From positions 62,001 to 126,000 of the forward strand of contig CAVPEB010000033.1 of the NCBI GenBank assembly GCA_963702765.1: a stretch of DNA of 64,000 nt, given 5' to 3'. The translations under genes and the position numbers were made by a program. Every line of letters begins with the position of its first letter. Position 1 is the stretch's first letter. Shown piece by piece: positions 46,927 to 55,364 of this stretch. The notes beneath the pieces were generated by a model that saw only the letters and a list, made by a program, of their open reading frames with translations, was not told the origin of the DNA and searched no databases. Source of the stretch: DATMNR01 sp963702765 (GTDB taxonomy: Bacteria; Chloroflexota; Ktedonobacteria; Ktedonobacterales; Ktedonobacteraceae).

Positions 46927-48012
46927 ATGAAAAGCATAGTACTCAACCCCAAAAATCGGCGGCTTCTCTCTGCCTTTGGGGGGCTACTCCTTGTGGTAGC
47001 TCTCGTTCTTGTGGCACGTTGGAGTACTCAGACTGGTTCTTCTACTCCTACCCCTGCGTCTCACACACCCGGAACAAAGGTCTGCACGTACAAAGGGCAC
47101 TCAGATGTTGTCAGTGAACTTGCCTGGTCGCCTGATGGCAAATACATTGCTTCAGGAGGCCCCGATCACACGCTCCAGGTGTGGGAGGCGATGACGGGCA
47201 AACATATCCGATCAATCAATGTGTTACTCAACGTAAAGTCTGATTATGGCGGCATGACCTTTGCCTGGTCGCCTAATAGCAAGTATCTTGTGGCAGGGTT
47301 TTCTGACAATACGGCAAAAGTCGTCAATGTCATGACAGGGGAGTTCACATTGACCTACACAGGCCATACAGCTTCTGTCAACCAGGTTGCCTGGTCGCCT
47401 GATGGCAAATACATTGCTTCAGCTAGTAGTGACAAGACCATCCAGGTATGGGATGCCATGACGGGAAAGCTTCTATTAACTTACACAGTGCATCCAAACG
47501 ATATTGGCAATCTCATCTGGTCGCCTGATAGCAAATATATTGCTTCGGGAGGTGATGATAAGACCATCCAGGTATGGGACGCCATGTCGGGAAAGCTGCG
47601 ACTGACCTATACAGGACATGCAGATACAGCTTGGCCACTTGCCTGGTCGCCTGATGGCAAATATATCGCTTCGGGGAGCTGGGACGGGACAACCCAGGTG
47701 TGGGATGCCATGACGGGCACTCGTATCCATACCTTTGAAGGAATTTCTGTTTTCGCCTGGTCGCCTGACGGCACATATATTGCTTTGGGTAGCATTGGCA
47801 AAGCAGGCGAAAGGTATGGCGACAGTGATGCCCATGTAGTGGATGCCACAACGTGGAGTACCCTGTTGACCTACACTGGCCATGCACAAAGTTATGTCAA
47901 AGATGGCTTCTTCATTGCACAAAATGTTATGGCTGTCGTCTGGTCGCCTGATGGCACATATATTGCCTCAGGAAGTAGTGACAAAACTGTACAGGTGTGG
48001 ATTGCGCCGTAA
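46927..48012 (+). CDS. Membrane-anchored seven-repeat WD40 protein
   Basis: A 361-residue protein: a short basic N-terminus, one transmembrane segment or signal anchor (residues 12-34, LLSAFGGLLLVVALVLVARW), a Ser/Thr/Pro linker, then seven WD40 repeats forming one beta-propeller. Repeats carry WSPDGKYIASGS and QVWDAMTGK-type signatures; the sixth is longest and least regular, and the last ends QVWIAP right at the stop. AAGGAGG lies six bases before the ATG. Such propellers are common in Ktedonobacteria-like genomes and usually serve as extracytoplasmic scaffolds. Unlike related proteins it has no kinase or other partner domain. Confidence 0.9.
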   Translation: MKSIVLNPKNRRLLSAFGGLLLVVALVLVARWSTQTGSSTPTPASHTPGTKVCTYKGHSDVVSELAWSPDGKYIASGGPDHTLQVWEAMTGKHIRSINVLLNVKSDYGGMTFAWSPNSKYLVAGFSDNTAKVVNVMTGEFTLTYTGHTASVNQVAWSPDGKYIASASSDKTIQVWDAMTGKLLLTYTVHPNDIGNLIWSPDSKYIASGGDDKTIQVWDAMSGKLRLTYTGHADTAWPLAWSPDGKYIASGSWDGTTQVWDAMTGTRIHTFEGISVFAWSPDGTYIALGSIGKAGERYGDSDAHVVDATTWSTLLTYTGHAQSYVKDGFFIAQNVMAVVWSPDGTYIASGSSDKTVQVWIAP

Positions 48013-48255
48013 TTATGGCAGAAACCGGTTCCTGACTGTAAAATTCGTTACGTTTGAAGCGCGGTTTTCCTCCTACAGGGAGATGCACTCGTACGAGGCC
48101 GCGCTTGTGTCATGTGTATGTGAGAATACAGGTTGGGTGTGTACGTCTGATACGTTCTGATTGGCAATCGAGATAATGAGTAAACAACGTATCAAAAAGC
48201 TAATGAAAGAATACGTTGTGTACGTTCTGGACGCTCTAAAAAGTTGGTCGAGATA

Positions 48256-48284
48256 AATTGGTTGAAACAACATTTCAACCAATT
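48256..48284 (+). terminator. 12-bp hairpin after the WD40 gene
   Basis: AATTGGTTGAAA and TTTCAACCAATT form a perfect 12-bp stem with a 5-base loop. It is about 240 bases after the WD40 stop and lacks a downstream T-run, so its terminator role is uncertain; it also abuts the repeat that begins at 48292. Confidence 0.45.
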
Positions 48285-48291
48285 GACCCTC

Positions 48292-48337
48292 GTGTAGGGA
48301 CAGGTGCTGGGTGAGGAATGGCGGGGGCGCTTGCGCT
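48292..48337 (+). repeat. Dispersed repeat that hosts the MITE (copy 1)
   Basis: The sequence starting GTGTAGGGACAGG and ending GGGGGCGCTTGCGCT matches 62507-62553, where the IS4-family element starts. Spacing is nearly equal; the middle 14 bases differ. The last 11 bases, GCGCTTGCGCT, are the duplicated target of the adjacent MITE. Confidence 0.75.
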
Positions 48338-48452
48338 CAATACCTCTCACTTAAGAAAATGTGCGACTCAAAAAAAGCAAATTCGCAAGCTCACATTGAT
48401 GGTTTTAATCTCTGCCATAGAGAGCTAAAAATCCCTTAAGTGAGAGGTATTG
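48338..48452. mobile_element. 115-bp MITE related to the IS4-family element at 62554
   Basis: A non-coding element bounded by perfect 18-bp terminal inverted repeats, CAATACCTCTCACTTAAG at 48338-48355 and its complement at 48435-48452. It is flanked by identical 11-bp direct repeats GCGCTTGCGCT (48327-48337 and 48453-48463), the target duplication size expected for IS4-type transposition. The terminal repeat matches the start of the IS at 62554 (CAATACATCTCACTTAAG) at 17 of 18 positions, so that transposase could mobilise it. The interior is AT-rich with no open frame. Confidence 0.88.
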
Positions 48453-48591
48453 GCGCTTGCGCTGTCCTGGTGCCTCACTCCGAAGAAGTTTTTCTCTTGC
48501 CGCTGAATTGGAGCTTGCGCTGTCCAGGCCCCTTCGCACGAGGCATGATGGGGGCGCTTGTACTGTCCTGCTGCCCTTCGGACTGAATTGG

Positions 48592-48714
48592 CTATTTTTC
48601 TTTTTGTTTTCTTTGGTAGATCTTGTGCCACTCCATAAGTTGCAATGTGCTAGCAACTGAACTTGGTACAGCGATCAAGACAGTAAGGAGCGTAAACCAG
48701 AGTGATACATTCAT
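48592..48714 (-). CDS. 40-residue single-helix small protein
   Basis: The ATG at 48714 has GGAGG six bases upstream, an excellent site. The product starts MNVSLWFTLLTVLIAVPS (one hydrophobic helix) and ends in a basic tail, YQRKQKEK. A decayed copy of its first 13 or so codons lies at 53889-53960. No family was recognised. It resembles small toxin-like or stress membrane peptides in general form only. It is upstream of the minus-strand GC-rich repeat region. Confidence 0.6.
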   Translation of the reverse strand: MNVSLWFTLLTVLIAVPSSVASTLQLMEWHKIYQRKQKEK

Positions 48715-48914
48715 ACCATTCCTCCATATTAAACAGAGGAACAGTTAACTTACTTATAGGCTAAATCGTAACGAGTTCTGAAGTAGCGCTAAAGTTTGAT
48801 AAAACCTATGAGCCAAAGAGCTCAGATGAGGTTCAGCTACTTATAAATTCTCGTATTTGATTGCCTGAAAGCAGGCGGACTGTTCTTGAACGAAGTGAGA
48901 TCGATGATTAGCAG

Positions 48915-49577
48915 TTAGCTTGCCAGCTTCTGATGTACATTTCGATGTGTGTCAATCTCATCGTCAACGTCTTTGATTATTTTACTCAGAAGATCAATTC
49001 CTTCGGTAAGTATAAATTTTGTAACGTTAACCGATTTTCCCGCCATCTTTGCCAACTCCGAATACTTCACCTCATGAAAAAGGTAAACTTTAACCAGGTC
49101 TCGATATCCTTCCGGGAGCTTATTCACACATTCGAAAATGTATCGTTCATGTTCGGCTGCTAATGTCGCTAATTCCGGTTGTTTAGCTTCATCATAATCG
49201 TTCGGGTCAATTACCAGTTCCTCAATCGAATCTACCACAAGGTCTTTCTTCCCTTTGCGCTTTCTATTGATCACGATATTTTTGGTAATCGTAAAGAGCC
49301 ATCCTTTTAATGATTTTATAGAAAGGATCTTCTCGGGATACTTCAATATAGCTAGAAGAACATTAATAAATGTCTCTTGAACAATATCTTCGGCATCTTC
49401 ACGATTTCGCACCATTTGATAAGCTCTTTTATAAACTAGAATATGGTACTTTAAAAAGAGCAGTTCAAAGTTGTCGTATAAATTTTTGACAAGGAGACTC
49501 AAGAGCATCTCCTCGTCCAGAGCACCCACTAATTGAGTGAGTTGTTTCTTTGTGTCATCACTATTGAGTTGTGCCAT
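48915..49577 (-). CDS. ECF-type RNA polymerase sigma factor
   Basis: A 220-residue sigma-70 family protein. Region 2 is clear: LLFLKYHILVYKRAYQMVRNREDAEDIVQETFINVLLAI, then SLKGWLFTITKNIVINRKRK. Region 4 (YIFECVNKLPEGYRDLVKVYLFHEVKYSELAKMAGKSV) is recognisable but its recognition helix is unusual. Thirty extra N-terminal residues precede region 2. The ATG at 49577 is preceded by GGGGAG. No anti-sigma gene is adjacent, so control is unclear. Its own promoter lies in the 430-base AT-rich gap upstream. Confidence 0.88.
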   Translation of the reverse strand: MAQLNSDDTKKQLTQLVGALDEEMLLSLLVKNLYDNFELLFLKYHILVYKRAYQMVRNREDAEDIVQETFINVLLAILKYPEKILSIKSLKGWLFTITKNIVINRKRKGKKDLVVDSIEELVIDPNDYDEAKQPELATLAAEHERYIFECVNKLPEGYRDLVKVYLFHEVKYSELAKMAGKSVNVTKFILTEGIDLLSKIIKDVDDEIDTHRNVHQKLAS

Positions 49578-50011
49578 ACGTTTTCTCCCCTTACATGACT
49601 TAGAAAACATAGATGAAACGTCTAAACGAGAGATCTAAACTTTCCTTTTTCGGTGTTTAGTCTCTTTTTGTCCGAGTTACATAGATAGACAAAAATGACG
49701 AAGAAAAAACTGGGTTTATAGCCCATTTGGGTACTTCAAAGTCGATTCACAATATGAGGTAACAAAAGAAGCAGTTTTTGCTCACGAAGTAAGCACAACA
49801 ATATACAAGAGGCCAGAACAAGAAGTTACGAAAAAGTTAATAGTGAGCAACTTTCTAAGACGAATGAGATTACTTTCTCAATCGTTTTCACGAAGATTAC
49901 TCATTGCAATAATTATGTTAAGAACATAATACTTGATATGAACTCAGAATTATAGTAATTAGCCCAAAAATACTATGTACCATCAATTAAAATATCCAAT
50001 CTAGATTCTGA
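49578..50011. other. AT-rich gene-free stretch upstream of the sigma gene
   Basis: About 430 bases of AT-rich sequence with no supported gene. It should contain the sigma-factor promoter. A short repeat of TTTTTCG/GAAAAA types is visible but no clear structure. Confidence 0.45.
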
Positions 50012-50242
50012 TGCCAGGAAAGCGAAGGGTTCCACTCCTTCAGCTACGATGAATTACTCAAACGAGATAAAGTCAGTCTCGACCTCTTCTGGCTGCGCGA
50101 TGAAAGCCTTGAAGGTGCCGATACCTTACCCTCACCCGATGTGCTTGCTGCAAGTATTGTCGAAGACTTGCAAACAGCTTTGGAACAATTTATGGCTATT
50201 AGCGAGGATTTGAGTGGAGGTATTTCAGTGAGTGAGACATAA
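50012..50242 (+). pseudogene. Relic of a type I methyltransferase (HsdM) C-terminus
   Basis: An open stretch of 76 codons without a start encodes GFHSFSYDELLKRDKVSLDLFWLRDES, then LPSPDVLAASIVEDLQTALEQF and a normal stop. This is the standard C-terminal tail of one class of HsdM/N6-methylases and differs from the tail of the intact hsdM at 44367. A terminator follows the stop directly (50245-50285). The rest of the gene is gone. A shorter copy of the same tail occurs at 56943. Confidence 0.8.
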
Positions 50243-50244
50243 TG

Positions 50245-50285
50245 ACAAACTGGCGAGTTTCCTAATTGGAGACTCGCCAGTTTGT
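50245..50285 (+). terminator. Intrinsic terminator after the hsdM relic
   Basis: ACAAACTGGCGAGT (50245-50258) pairs perfectly with ACTCGCCAGTTTGT (50272-50285), continuing inward with TCC/GGA. The stem ends in T-rich sequence. It directly follows the stop of the hsdM relic, suggesting it was that gene's own terminator. Confidence 0.8.
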
Positions 50286-50383
50286 TTCGCCTATTGGCTA
50301 CTTTTCTAGTCGCTTGCTTTTATAGTTATTGTGCTACTTTATAAGCTATAGAGAACGGCTGCACCTGCAATTTTTTACGCTGC

Positions 50384-51910
50384 TCATTCGCGTCTCCCTC
50401 TCTCCTGGAGTACATGTATCCACAACGCTCGTACCTGCCCCTGCGGATCATTGACCACGTGCGGAGCGTCGCTGAAGATCATGGTGGCGCGCCTGTCCAG
50501 ATCGTAGGGCGGCCACTCTGGCAGGCTGGCGATGGCAGGATTGCCGATGCGGATAAAAGCGGCCCATGATGCGTGCATCAGGTCGGAAAGCTTCTGCCTG
50601 CCTGGCGAGTCGCCGGTAAACATGCGAGAGAGTTCCACGTCGAGGGTATTGAAAACGAAGGGGATATCCATGGCGTGCGCGGCTCCCAGGACACCGCCAA
50701 AGGCTGGTGATTCCCAGTCAAAGCGATACATCCAGACTGGCGCTCCCTGCCGGACCTGCCCTTCAGCCAGGCGAATAGCCGGCAAGCGGAAGACCAGGTC
50801 GCTCATGATATCAATCCAGGCCAACTCCGGCGATGTATCGGCTCGCGCTTCCGTGTACATGGCGAGCGCAGGCTTCGCCTCATCACCAAAGATCTGATTG
50901 AGCTGCTCCTCATCCACCTTTGGCCCTCCGCTCATCAGAGCGAACAGGCGCCATTCATCGCGATTGGTTCCCGCCAGGATCGCCACCTTGGCGGCCGACC
51001 CCTGTGCGATCATGGCTAACGGATGCTGCGGCAGGGTCTCGCCGTCTATCATCGGGCTGTAGGCCTGGATGCCTCCAAACTCACGTCCCAGCTCTGGCTG
51101 AACCTTGAGCAAGGTCTCAAATGGCACATCCGCCACGGCTGCAAGCTGGGAGGTCTCCAGGCCGAGCTTTGCCAGCAGCGCCTGCGCGACGTGTGTGGCC
51201 TGTGGACGAGTCACCAGGTTGCCAGCAGCCCCGCTTTGCAGGATCGCGCGCTGGAAGAGACCTTGTGCTGCTGGCATCCCCAGCAGGGCTCCAATGCTCA
51301 TCGCCCCCGCCGACTCGCCCATCACCGTCACCTGGTCGGGATCACCTCCGAAGGCGGCGATATTCTCACGCACCCACTCGAGGGCCGCGATCTGATCGAG
51401 CAGGCCGCAATTGCCCGTATAGCTCGCATCTGCTCCGGCCAGGTCCCTGAGGTAGACAAAACCCAGGATCCCCAGCCGGTAGTTGAGCGACACCACGACG
51501 ATGTTGTGATTGGCGGCAAACGACGTCCCGTCATACCAGGGATCGGACGCCGAGCCGAGCGTGAAGGCTCCGCCGTGAATGTAGACCATCACCGGGCGCT
51601 TCTCCTGATCAGCGCCCGGTGACCAGATATTGAGGTACAGACAATCCTCGCTCATCGGGCGCTGCTCTACGGCTCTCTCTGCTCCTATCGCTCCTACCAT
51701 GCTCGCCCCCATCTCCGGCACCTGAGGCGCCATGGGGCTAAATTTTGTTGTATCGCGCACGCCCGTCCATGGCTCAGGCGACTGCGGTACTCGAAAACGA
51801 CGCTGGCCGGTGGGAGGCTGCGCGAAAGGAATGCCTTTCCAGACGCTGATCGAGCCTTGCTCGCTGCCCTGTACTTTCCCATACCGTGTCTCAACGATCA
51901 GATCACTCAT
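50384..51910 (-). CDS. Type-B carboxylesterase (p-nitrobenzyl-esterase-like)
   Basis: A 508-residue carboxylesterase/lipase family enzyme. Signatures: VWKGIPFAQPPTGQRRF, SEDCLYLNIWSPG, PVMVYIHGGAFTLGSA (oxyanion hole), the nucleophile elbow VTVMGESAGAMSIGALLG, and the catalytic His in GAAHAMDIPFVF. AGGAG lies seven bases before the ATG. No signal peptide is visible, so it is probably cytosolic. The GC content is higher than in nearby genes. It is not in an operon. Confidence 0.94.
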   Translation of the reverse strand: MSDLIVETRYGKVQGSEQGSISVWKGIPFAQPPTGQRRFRVPQSPEPWTGVRDTTKFSPMAPQVPEMGASMVGAIGAERAVEQRPMSEDCLYLNIWSPGADQEKRPVMVYIHGGAFTLGSASDPWYDGTSFAANHNIVVVSLNYRLGILGFVYLRDLAGADASYTGNCGLLDQIAALEWVRENIAAFGGDPDQVTVMGESAGAMSIGALLGMPAAQGLFQRAILQSGAAGNLVTRPQATHVAQALLAKLGLETSQLAAVADVPFETLLKVQPELGREFGGIQAYSPMIDGETLPQHPLAMIAQGSAAKVAILAGTNRDEWRLFALMSGGPKVDEEQLNQIFGDEAKPALAMYTEARADTSPELAWIDIMSDLVFRLPAIRLAEGQVRQGAPVWMYRFDWESPAFGGVLGAAHAMDIPFVFNTLDVELSRMFTGDSPGRQKLSDLMHASWAAFIRIGNPAIASLPEWPPYDLDRRATMIFSDAPHVVNDPQGQVRALWIHVLQERGRRE

Positions 51911-52042
51911 CTTTTTGCTCCTGCTGTTTTTCTCTATATCTCTGTGACGGAATTGCCCCTATGATAGGCAGAACTTCATGAGTCAGGTGTCATTTCAGAT
52001 GGAATGTACACCTGAGTAAGCCACAATGACTATTGTGAAGTA

Positions 52043-52200
52043 CCCCGTGCCTAGAAGGCAGGGGCTTCGACAGACTCCCCACGCGGAAGAATCTGTGGGA
52101 CACTTCCTGCCCCAGCATGTTTTTTGAGTATATTCTTCGCGGCGTTGGTATCCCGGTCGAGTTCACATCCACATGCGCACGAATGCCAACGTTCCTCCAG
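52043..52200 (-). ncRNA. Candidate omega RNA at the right end of tnpB
   Basis: In IS605-type elements the guide (omega) RNA overlaps the 3' end of tnpB and the right-end hairpin, with the guide taken from the flanking DNA. Here tnpB's last codons and stop (52051) lie inside the right-end hairpin (52043-52064), the same layout. The 5' limit is unknown and I see no independent evidence of transcription. Confidence 0.35.
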
Positions 52201-53247
52201 AGTTTTAGGGCTGATTACACCGCACTTGGAGCAAATCTGTGAGGTGTACTTGGGGTTCACGAACGCAACCACACGACCGGCACTCGCAGCCTTGACTTGT
52301 AGCATTTCTGTGAACATGCCCCAACCTGCATCACTGATGCTCTTGTTTAATCCGCCTTTTACAGCGGCTCCATTGGGGAGGTAGTGCCCGGTTTCTTCAT
52401 CCTGTTTGGGCTTGGGTCGCTTGATTAAATTCTTGGTCTGGAGTTCCTCTAGCACAATCACTTGATAGCGGTTGACCAGCTTGCGCGTTGCCTTATGCGC
52501 AAAATCGCGGCGTTGATTGCGTACCTTGCGATGCGCCTTGGCCACTGCTTTTACGGCCGCGGCTCTGCGATGTGAACCCCGCTTCTTACGAGACAATGCC
52601 TCTTGCAGCTTCTTGAGCTTCTTCTCTGCCTTCCGGTAGTGGCGCGGCGATTCAAGAAACTCACCATTGGAGAGCGCGGCGAAGTGAATAATGCCCAGGT
52701 CTATACCCACATCTTCAAGGCTCACCGGCAACTGTTCAGGCTGGTTCATCTCACAGGAGAGGATCACATACCACTGCCCCGCTTCGTGCTTAATGGTACA
52801 GGTCTTGATGGTTCCCTCTACTTTGCGATGGACTTTGAATCGAAGTGTCCCAATTTTGGAGAGGGTAATCTTCTTCTCTTCCAGTGCAATACCTGATTGG
52901 GGGTAGGTAAAGCTATCATAGCGATTGCGTCCCTGAAATCGTGGATACCCCGGGGTCTGGCCTTCGTTCACACGTCGGAAGAAGTTGTCAAAAGCTCGCT
53001 TCAGCCGCAAGAGCACATCCTGTAATACTTGCGAGTAGATGTCGTTATATTCTGGCCTGATCTCTTTGATCTCTGGTAAATCGCGCTTCTGCTCATAGTA
53101 GCTGATAGATTTCCCAGCCATGCGATACGCTTCTTTGCGTTCGGAGAGCGCTGCGTTGTAGAGTTCTCGGCACCTGTTCAATGTCCAGAAGAGTTTTTCT
53201 TCCTGCTGCTTGTTGGGAGACAGCCGAAATTTGTATGCTTTTCTCAT
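52051..53247 (-). CDS. tnpB: TnpB RNA-guided nuclease of the IS200/IS605 element
   Basis: A 398-residue TnpB (OrfB). The N-terminal helix-turn-helix part starts MRKAYKFRLSPNKQQ. The RuvC-like nuclease is intact: Asp in DVGIDLGIIHFA, Glu in VIVLEELQTKNL, Asp in ELDRDTNAAKNIL. The zinc ribbon has CSKCG and CACGC. The ATG at 53247 overlaps the tnpA stop by 4 bases (ATGA). TnpB cleaves DNA guided by the omega RNA and biases element retention. It is unbroken, unlike the other IS transposases in this region. Confidence 0.95.
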   Translation of the reverse strand: MRKAYKFRLSPNKQQEEKLFWTLNRCRELYNAALSERKEAYRMAGKSISYYEQKRDLPEIKEIRPEYNDIYSQVLQDVLLRLKRAFDNFFRRVNEGQTPGYPRFQGRNRYDSFTYPQSGIALEEKKITLSKIGTLRFKVHRKVEGTIKTCTIKHEAGQWYVILSCEMNQPEQLPVSLEDVGIDLGIIHFAALSNGEFLESPRHYRKAEKKLKKLQEALSRKKRGSHRRAAAVKAVAKAHRKVRNQRRDFAHKATRKLVNRYQVIVLEELQTKNLIKRPKPKQDEETGHYLPNGAAVKGGLNKSISDAGWGMFTEMLQVKAASAGRVVAFVNPKYTSQICSKCGVISPKTLEERWHSCACGCELDRDTNAAKNILKKHAGAGSVPQILPRGESVEAPAF

Positions 53248-53642
53248 CGGTTTTTCTGTCCCTCCACGTAGCGTTTCAGTGTTTCCAGGGTCACGCCCCC
53301 GGTCGTCGCGCAAAAATACGAGTTGGTCCAGAGACTTGGCAAACGGCGCTTTAAGTGCGGAAATTCCTGCCGAAGAGAGCGGCTACTGGTTCCCTTGAGG
53401 TATTTCACGAGTCGATGGATGCCAAAATGGGGATCACAGCCAACCAGTAAATGCACGTGATCGGGCATGACCTCCATTTCCACCAGTTCCTGACCCCATT
53501 GCTTGATGGTTTCCATGAGAATCGTTTCCAAGCGTTCATCTACTCCGTTCACCAGCACCTTGCGCCGATATTTGGGACAAAATACCACATGATAATGACA
53601 GTTATACGCTATGTTGTTATTTGTTTTCAATTCATATTTCAT
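53244..53642 (-). CDS. tnpA: TnpA Y1 (HUH) transposase of the IS200/IS605 element
   Basis: A 132-residue single-strand transposase. The HUH motif is MPDHVHLLVGC and the catalytic tyrosine is in ETLKRYVEGQ near the C-terminus; NNIAYNCHYHVVFCPKYRRKVL is the conserved start. The ATG at 53642 is preceded by a weak site, and 14 bases upstream lies a 19-bp palindrome that would form an mRNA hairpin. Confidence 0.95.
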   Translation of the reverse strand: MKYELKTNNNIAYNCHYHVVFCPKYRRKVLVNGVDERLETILMETIKQWGQELVEMEVMPDHVHLLVGCDPHFGIHRLVKYLKGTSSRSLRQEFPHLKRRLPSLWTNSYFCATTGGVTLETLKRYVEGQKNR

Positions 53643-53655
53643 ACAGGAATTATAT

Positions 53656-53698
53656 CTCACAAACGATAGATATGCTTGACATATCTATCGTTTGTGAG
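53656..53698. promoter_or_regulatory. 19-bp perfect inverted repeat upstream of tnpA
   Basis: CTCACAAACGATAGATATG (53656-53674) and its exact complement (53680-53698) flank CTTGA. It sits between the left-end hairpin and the tnpA start. In IS200 relatives a 5' stem-loop limits tnpA expression, and this may serve the same role. Confidence 0.65.
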
Positions 53699-53888
53699 TG
53701 CGCCTTATATCCCCTGCCTGAAGGCCAGGGGGCTTACGGCGCAGAAGCTAAATCCAGTACGACTTTTATCGCAAGACTTGGATCTGAAGCAGTCTCAAGA
53801 GCATGCCAAATTACAAGGCGCTAATGAATGAAGCTAGATGGGGAACAGTTTTTCAAACAGTTCATGGTTGTGCTGCTCACTCTTCATC

Positions 53889-53960
53889 CTAAAACCTGCT
53901 ACTTGTCACCTCATTTACCTTCAAGATAGTAATAAGCGTAAGCCAGAGTGATAAATTCAT
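53889..53960 (-). pseudogene. Decayed copy of the 40-residue small gene
   Basis: MNLSLWLTLITIL (minus strand) parallels MNVSLWFTLLTVL of the gene at 48592-48714, and the DNA matches strongly over about 40 bases (AAGCGTAAGCCAGAGTGATA against GAGCGTAAACCAGAGTGATA on plus). Downstream the frame diverges and ends early. No ribosome binding site as good as in the intact copy is present. Confidence 0.55.
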
Positions 53961-54171
53961 AGTAAAATCAATTCGTGTTCACTTTGTCGGCTACACCTTG
54001 TGATCCAAATGTGACGAAACCGAGACTGCCTGTGATGAATTCGTGAGCGAACGAGGGTATTCTTCCTCAGTGGGTAATGTGAAACGATGTTTCCCCTGTA
54101 GGATATGAGATCTCCCCATAAACTTGTGTGCGTACGCAAGCTGTTGCAACGAAGCAAAGAAAGGAACGAGC

Positions 54172-55221
54172 ATGAAAGCTTTTGTCATGAAAGTTATCGG
54201 CCAGGTGGGCTTCATGGAGAAACCCATTCCCCATCCAGGTCCAAACGACGCCATCGTCAGAACGACCAAAGCCCTCATTTGTACCTCGGACTCCCATACC
54301 GTAGGCGGTGCCGTCGGCCCGCGAGAGAACCTGACCCTGGGACACGAAGCGGTAGGCATCGTCCATGAAGTGGGCAGCAACGTCAAGCTTTTCAAGCCAG
54401 GTGATCGCGTCCTGGTTGGTGCAATCACTCCGGATTGGGGCGATCCTGCCTCGCAGGCTGGTCACTCCTCCCAATCTGGTGCGCCTCTGGGAGGATGGAA
54501 ATTCTCCAATACGAAGGATGGCGTGTTTGCCGAGTACTTCCATGTCAACGAGGCCGATGCGAATATGGCCCGTATTCCTGCCAGCGTGCCAGATGAGGTG
54601 GCGGTCTACTGTGCCGACATGCTCTCAACCGGGTTCATGGGCGCAGAGAACGGCAATATTCCTATCGGTGGAACAGTCGCTATCTTCGCAGAGGGTCCTG
54701 TGGGACTGATGGCAACAGTAGGGGCGAAGTTGCGTGGGGCCGGGCTGATCATCGGCGTCGAAGCCGTCCCGAGCCGACAAGAACTGGCGCGCACCTATGG
54801 TGCAGATGTGATCGCTGATTTCTCCAAAGAGGACGTTGTCCAGCGCATCCTCGACCTGACAGATGGACAGGGTGTAGACACAGCGATCGAGGCGCTCGGA
54901 GCGGATATCACCTTCCAGAATGCGATCAAAGTCACGAAAGCCGGCGGCACCATCTCCAATCTTGGCTATCACGGCCAGGGTGACTTCGTGCATATCCCCC
55001 GCGTTGAGTGGGGAGTCGGCATGGCGGAAAAGACCATAACGACCGGTCTGTGTCCTGGTGGTCGTTTGCGCATGGAACGACTCCTGCGCGTGCTTGAGAT
55101 GAAGCGAGTCGATCCCACGCTCTTGACGACCCATACCTTCCAATTTGACGAGATGGAGAGAGCATTCGAGATTATGGACAAAAAACTCGATGGTGTCCTC
55201 AAGCCGCTCATCGTTTTCTAG
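54172..55221 (+). CDS. Zinc-dependent alcohol dehydrogenase (secondary-alcohol type)
   Basis: A 349-residue MDR-family enzyme resembling the NADP-dependent secondary alcohol dehydrogenases of clostridia. The catalytic zinc ligands are Cys in LICTSDSHT and His in TLGHEAVG. The family-specific PDWGDPASQAGH segment is present, and the cofactor motif is AIFAEGPVGLMATVGAKL. The structural-zinc lobe is absent, as expected in this subgroup. AAAGGAACGAGC precedes the ATG. It is intact and monocistronic. Confidence 0.93.
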   Translation: MKAFVMKVIGQVGFMEKPIPHPGPNDAIVRTTKALICTSDSHTVGGAVGPRENLTLGHEAVGIVHEVGSNVKLFKPGDRVLVGAITPDWGDPASQAGHSSQSGAPLGGWKFSNTKDGVFAEYFHVNEADANMARIPASVPDEVAVYCADMLSTGFMGAENGNIPIGGTVAIFAEGPVGLMATVGAKLRGAGLIIGVEAVPSRQELARTYGADVIADFSKEDVVQRILDLTDGQGVDTAIEALGADITFQNAIKVTKAGGTISNLGYHGQGDFVHIPRVEWGVGMAEKTITTGLCPGGRLRMERLLRVLEMKRVDPTLLTTHTFQFDEMERAFEIMDKKLDGVLKPLIVF

Positions 55222-55364
55222 CAAAGATTCCACAGTTATACATGTTTCCCAAAGGGCGCTCCCACCTCAGCGCCCTTTGGAACACAGCTCATGACAGGAA
55301 AGCAAATGCTTCCACTCCTTACTGATATCGGCAGGGAGAAGTAAAGAGTGATAAGCTAGGAGGC

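Larger units (their letters stand above)
52035..53740 (-). mobile_element. IS200/IS605-family element (tnpA + tnpB)
   Basis: A complete-looking element with HUH transposase tnpA and tnpB on the minus strand and subterminal imperfect hairpins at both ends: right end CCCCGTGCCT/AGGCAGGGG (52043-52064), left end CCCCTGCCTG/GGCCAGGGG (53711-53732). The two hairpins are related, as expected for TnpA recognition. As for the family, no inverted repeats or target duplications are present. The exact boundaries are estimates. Confidence 0.88.

Noticed and set aside
48457..48660. 67-codon plus-strand frame in the GC-rich repeat region
   Set aside because: It is formed from repeat sequence and overlaps the better supported minus-strand 40-residue gene.
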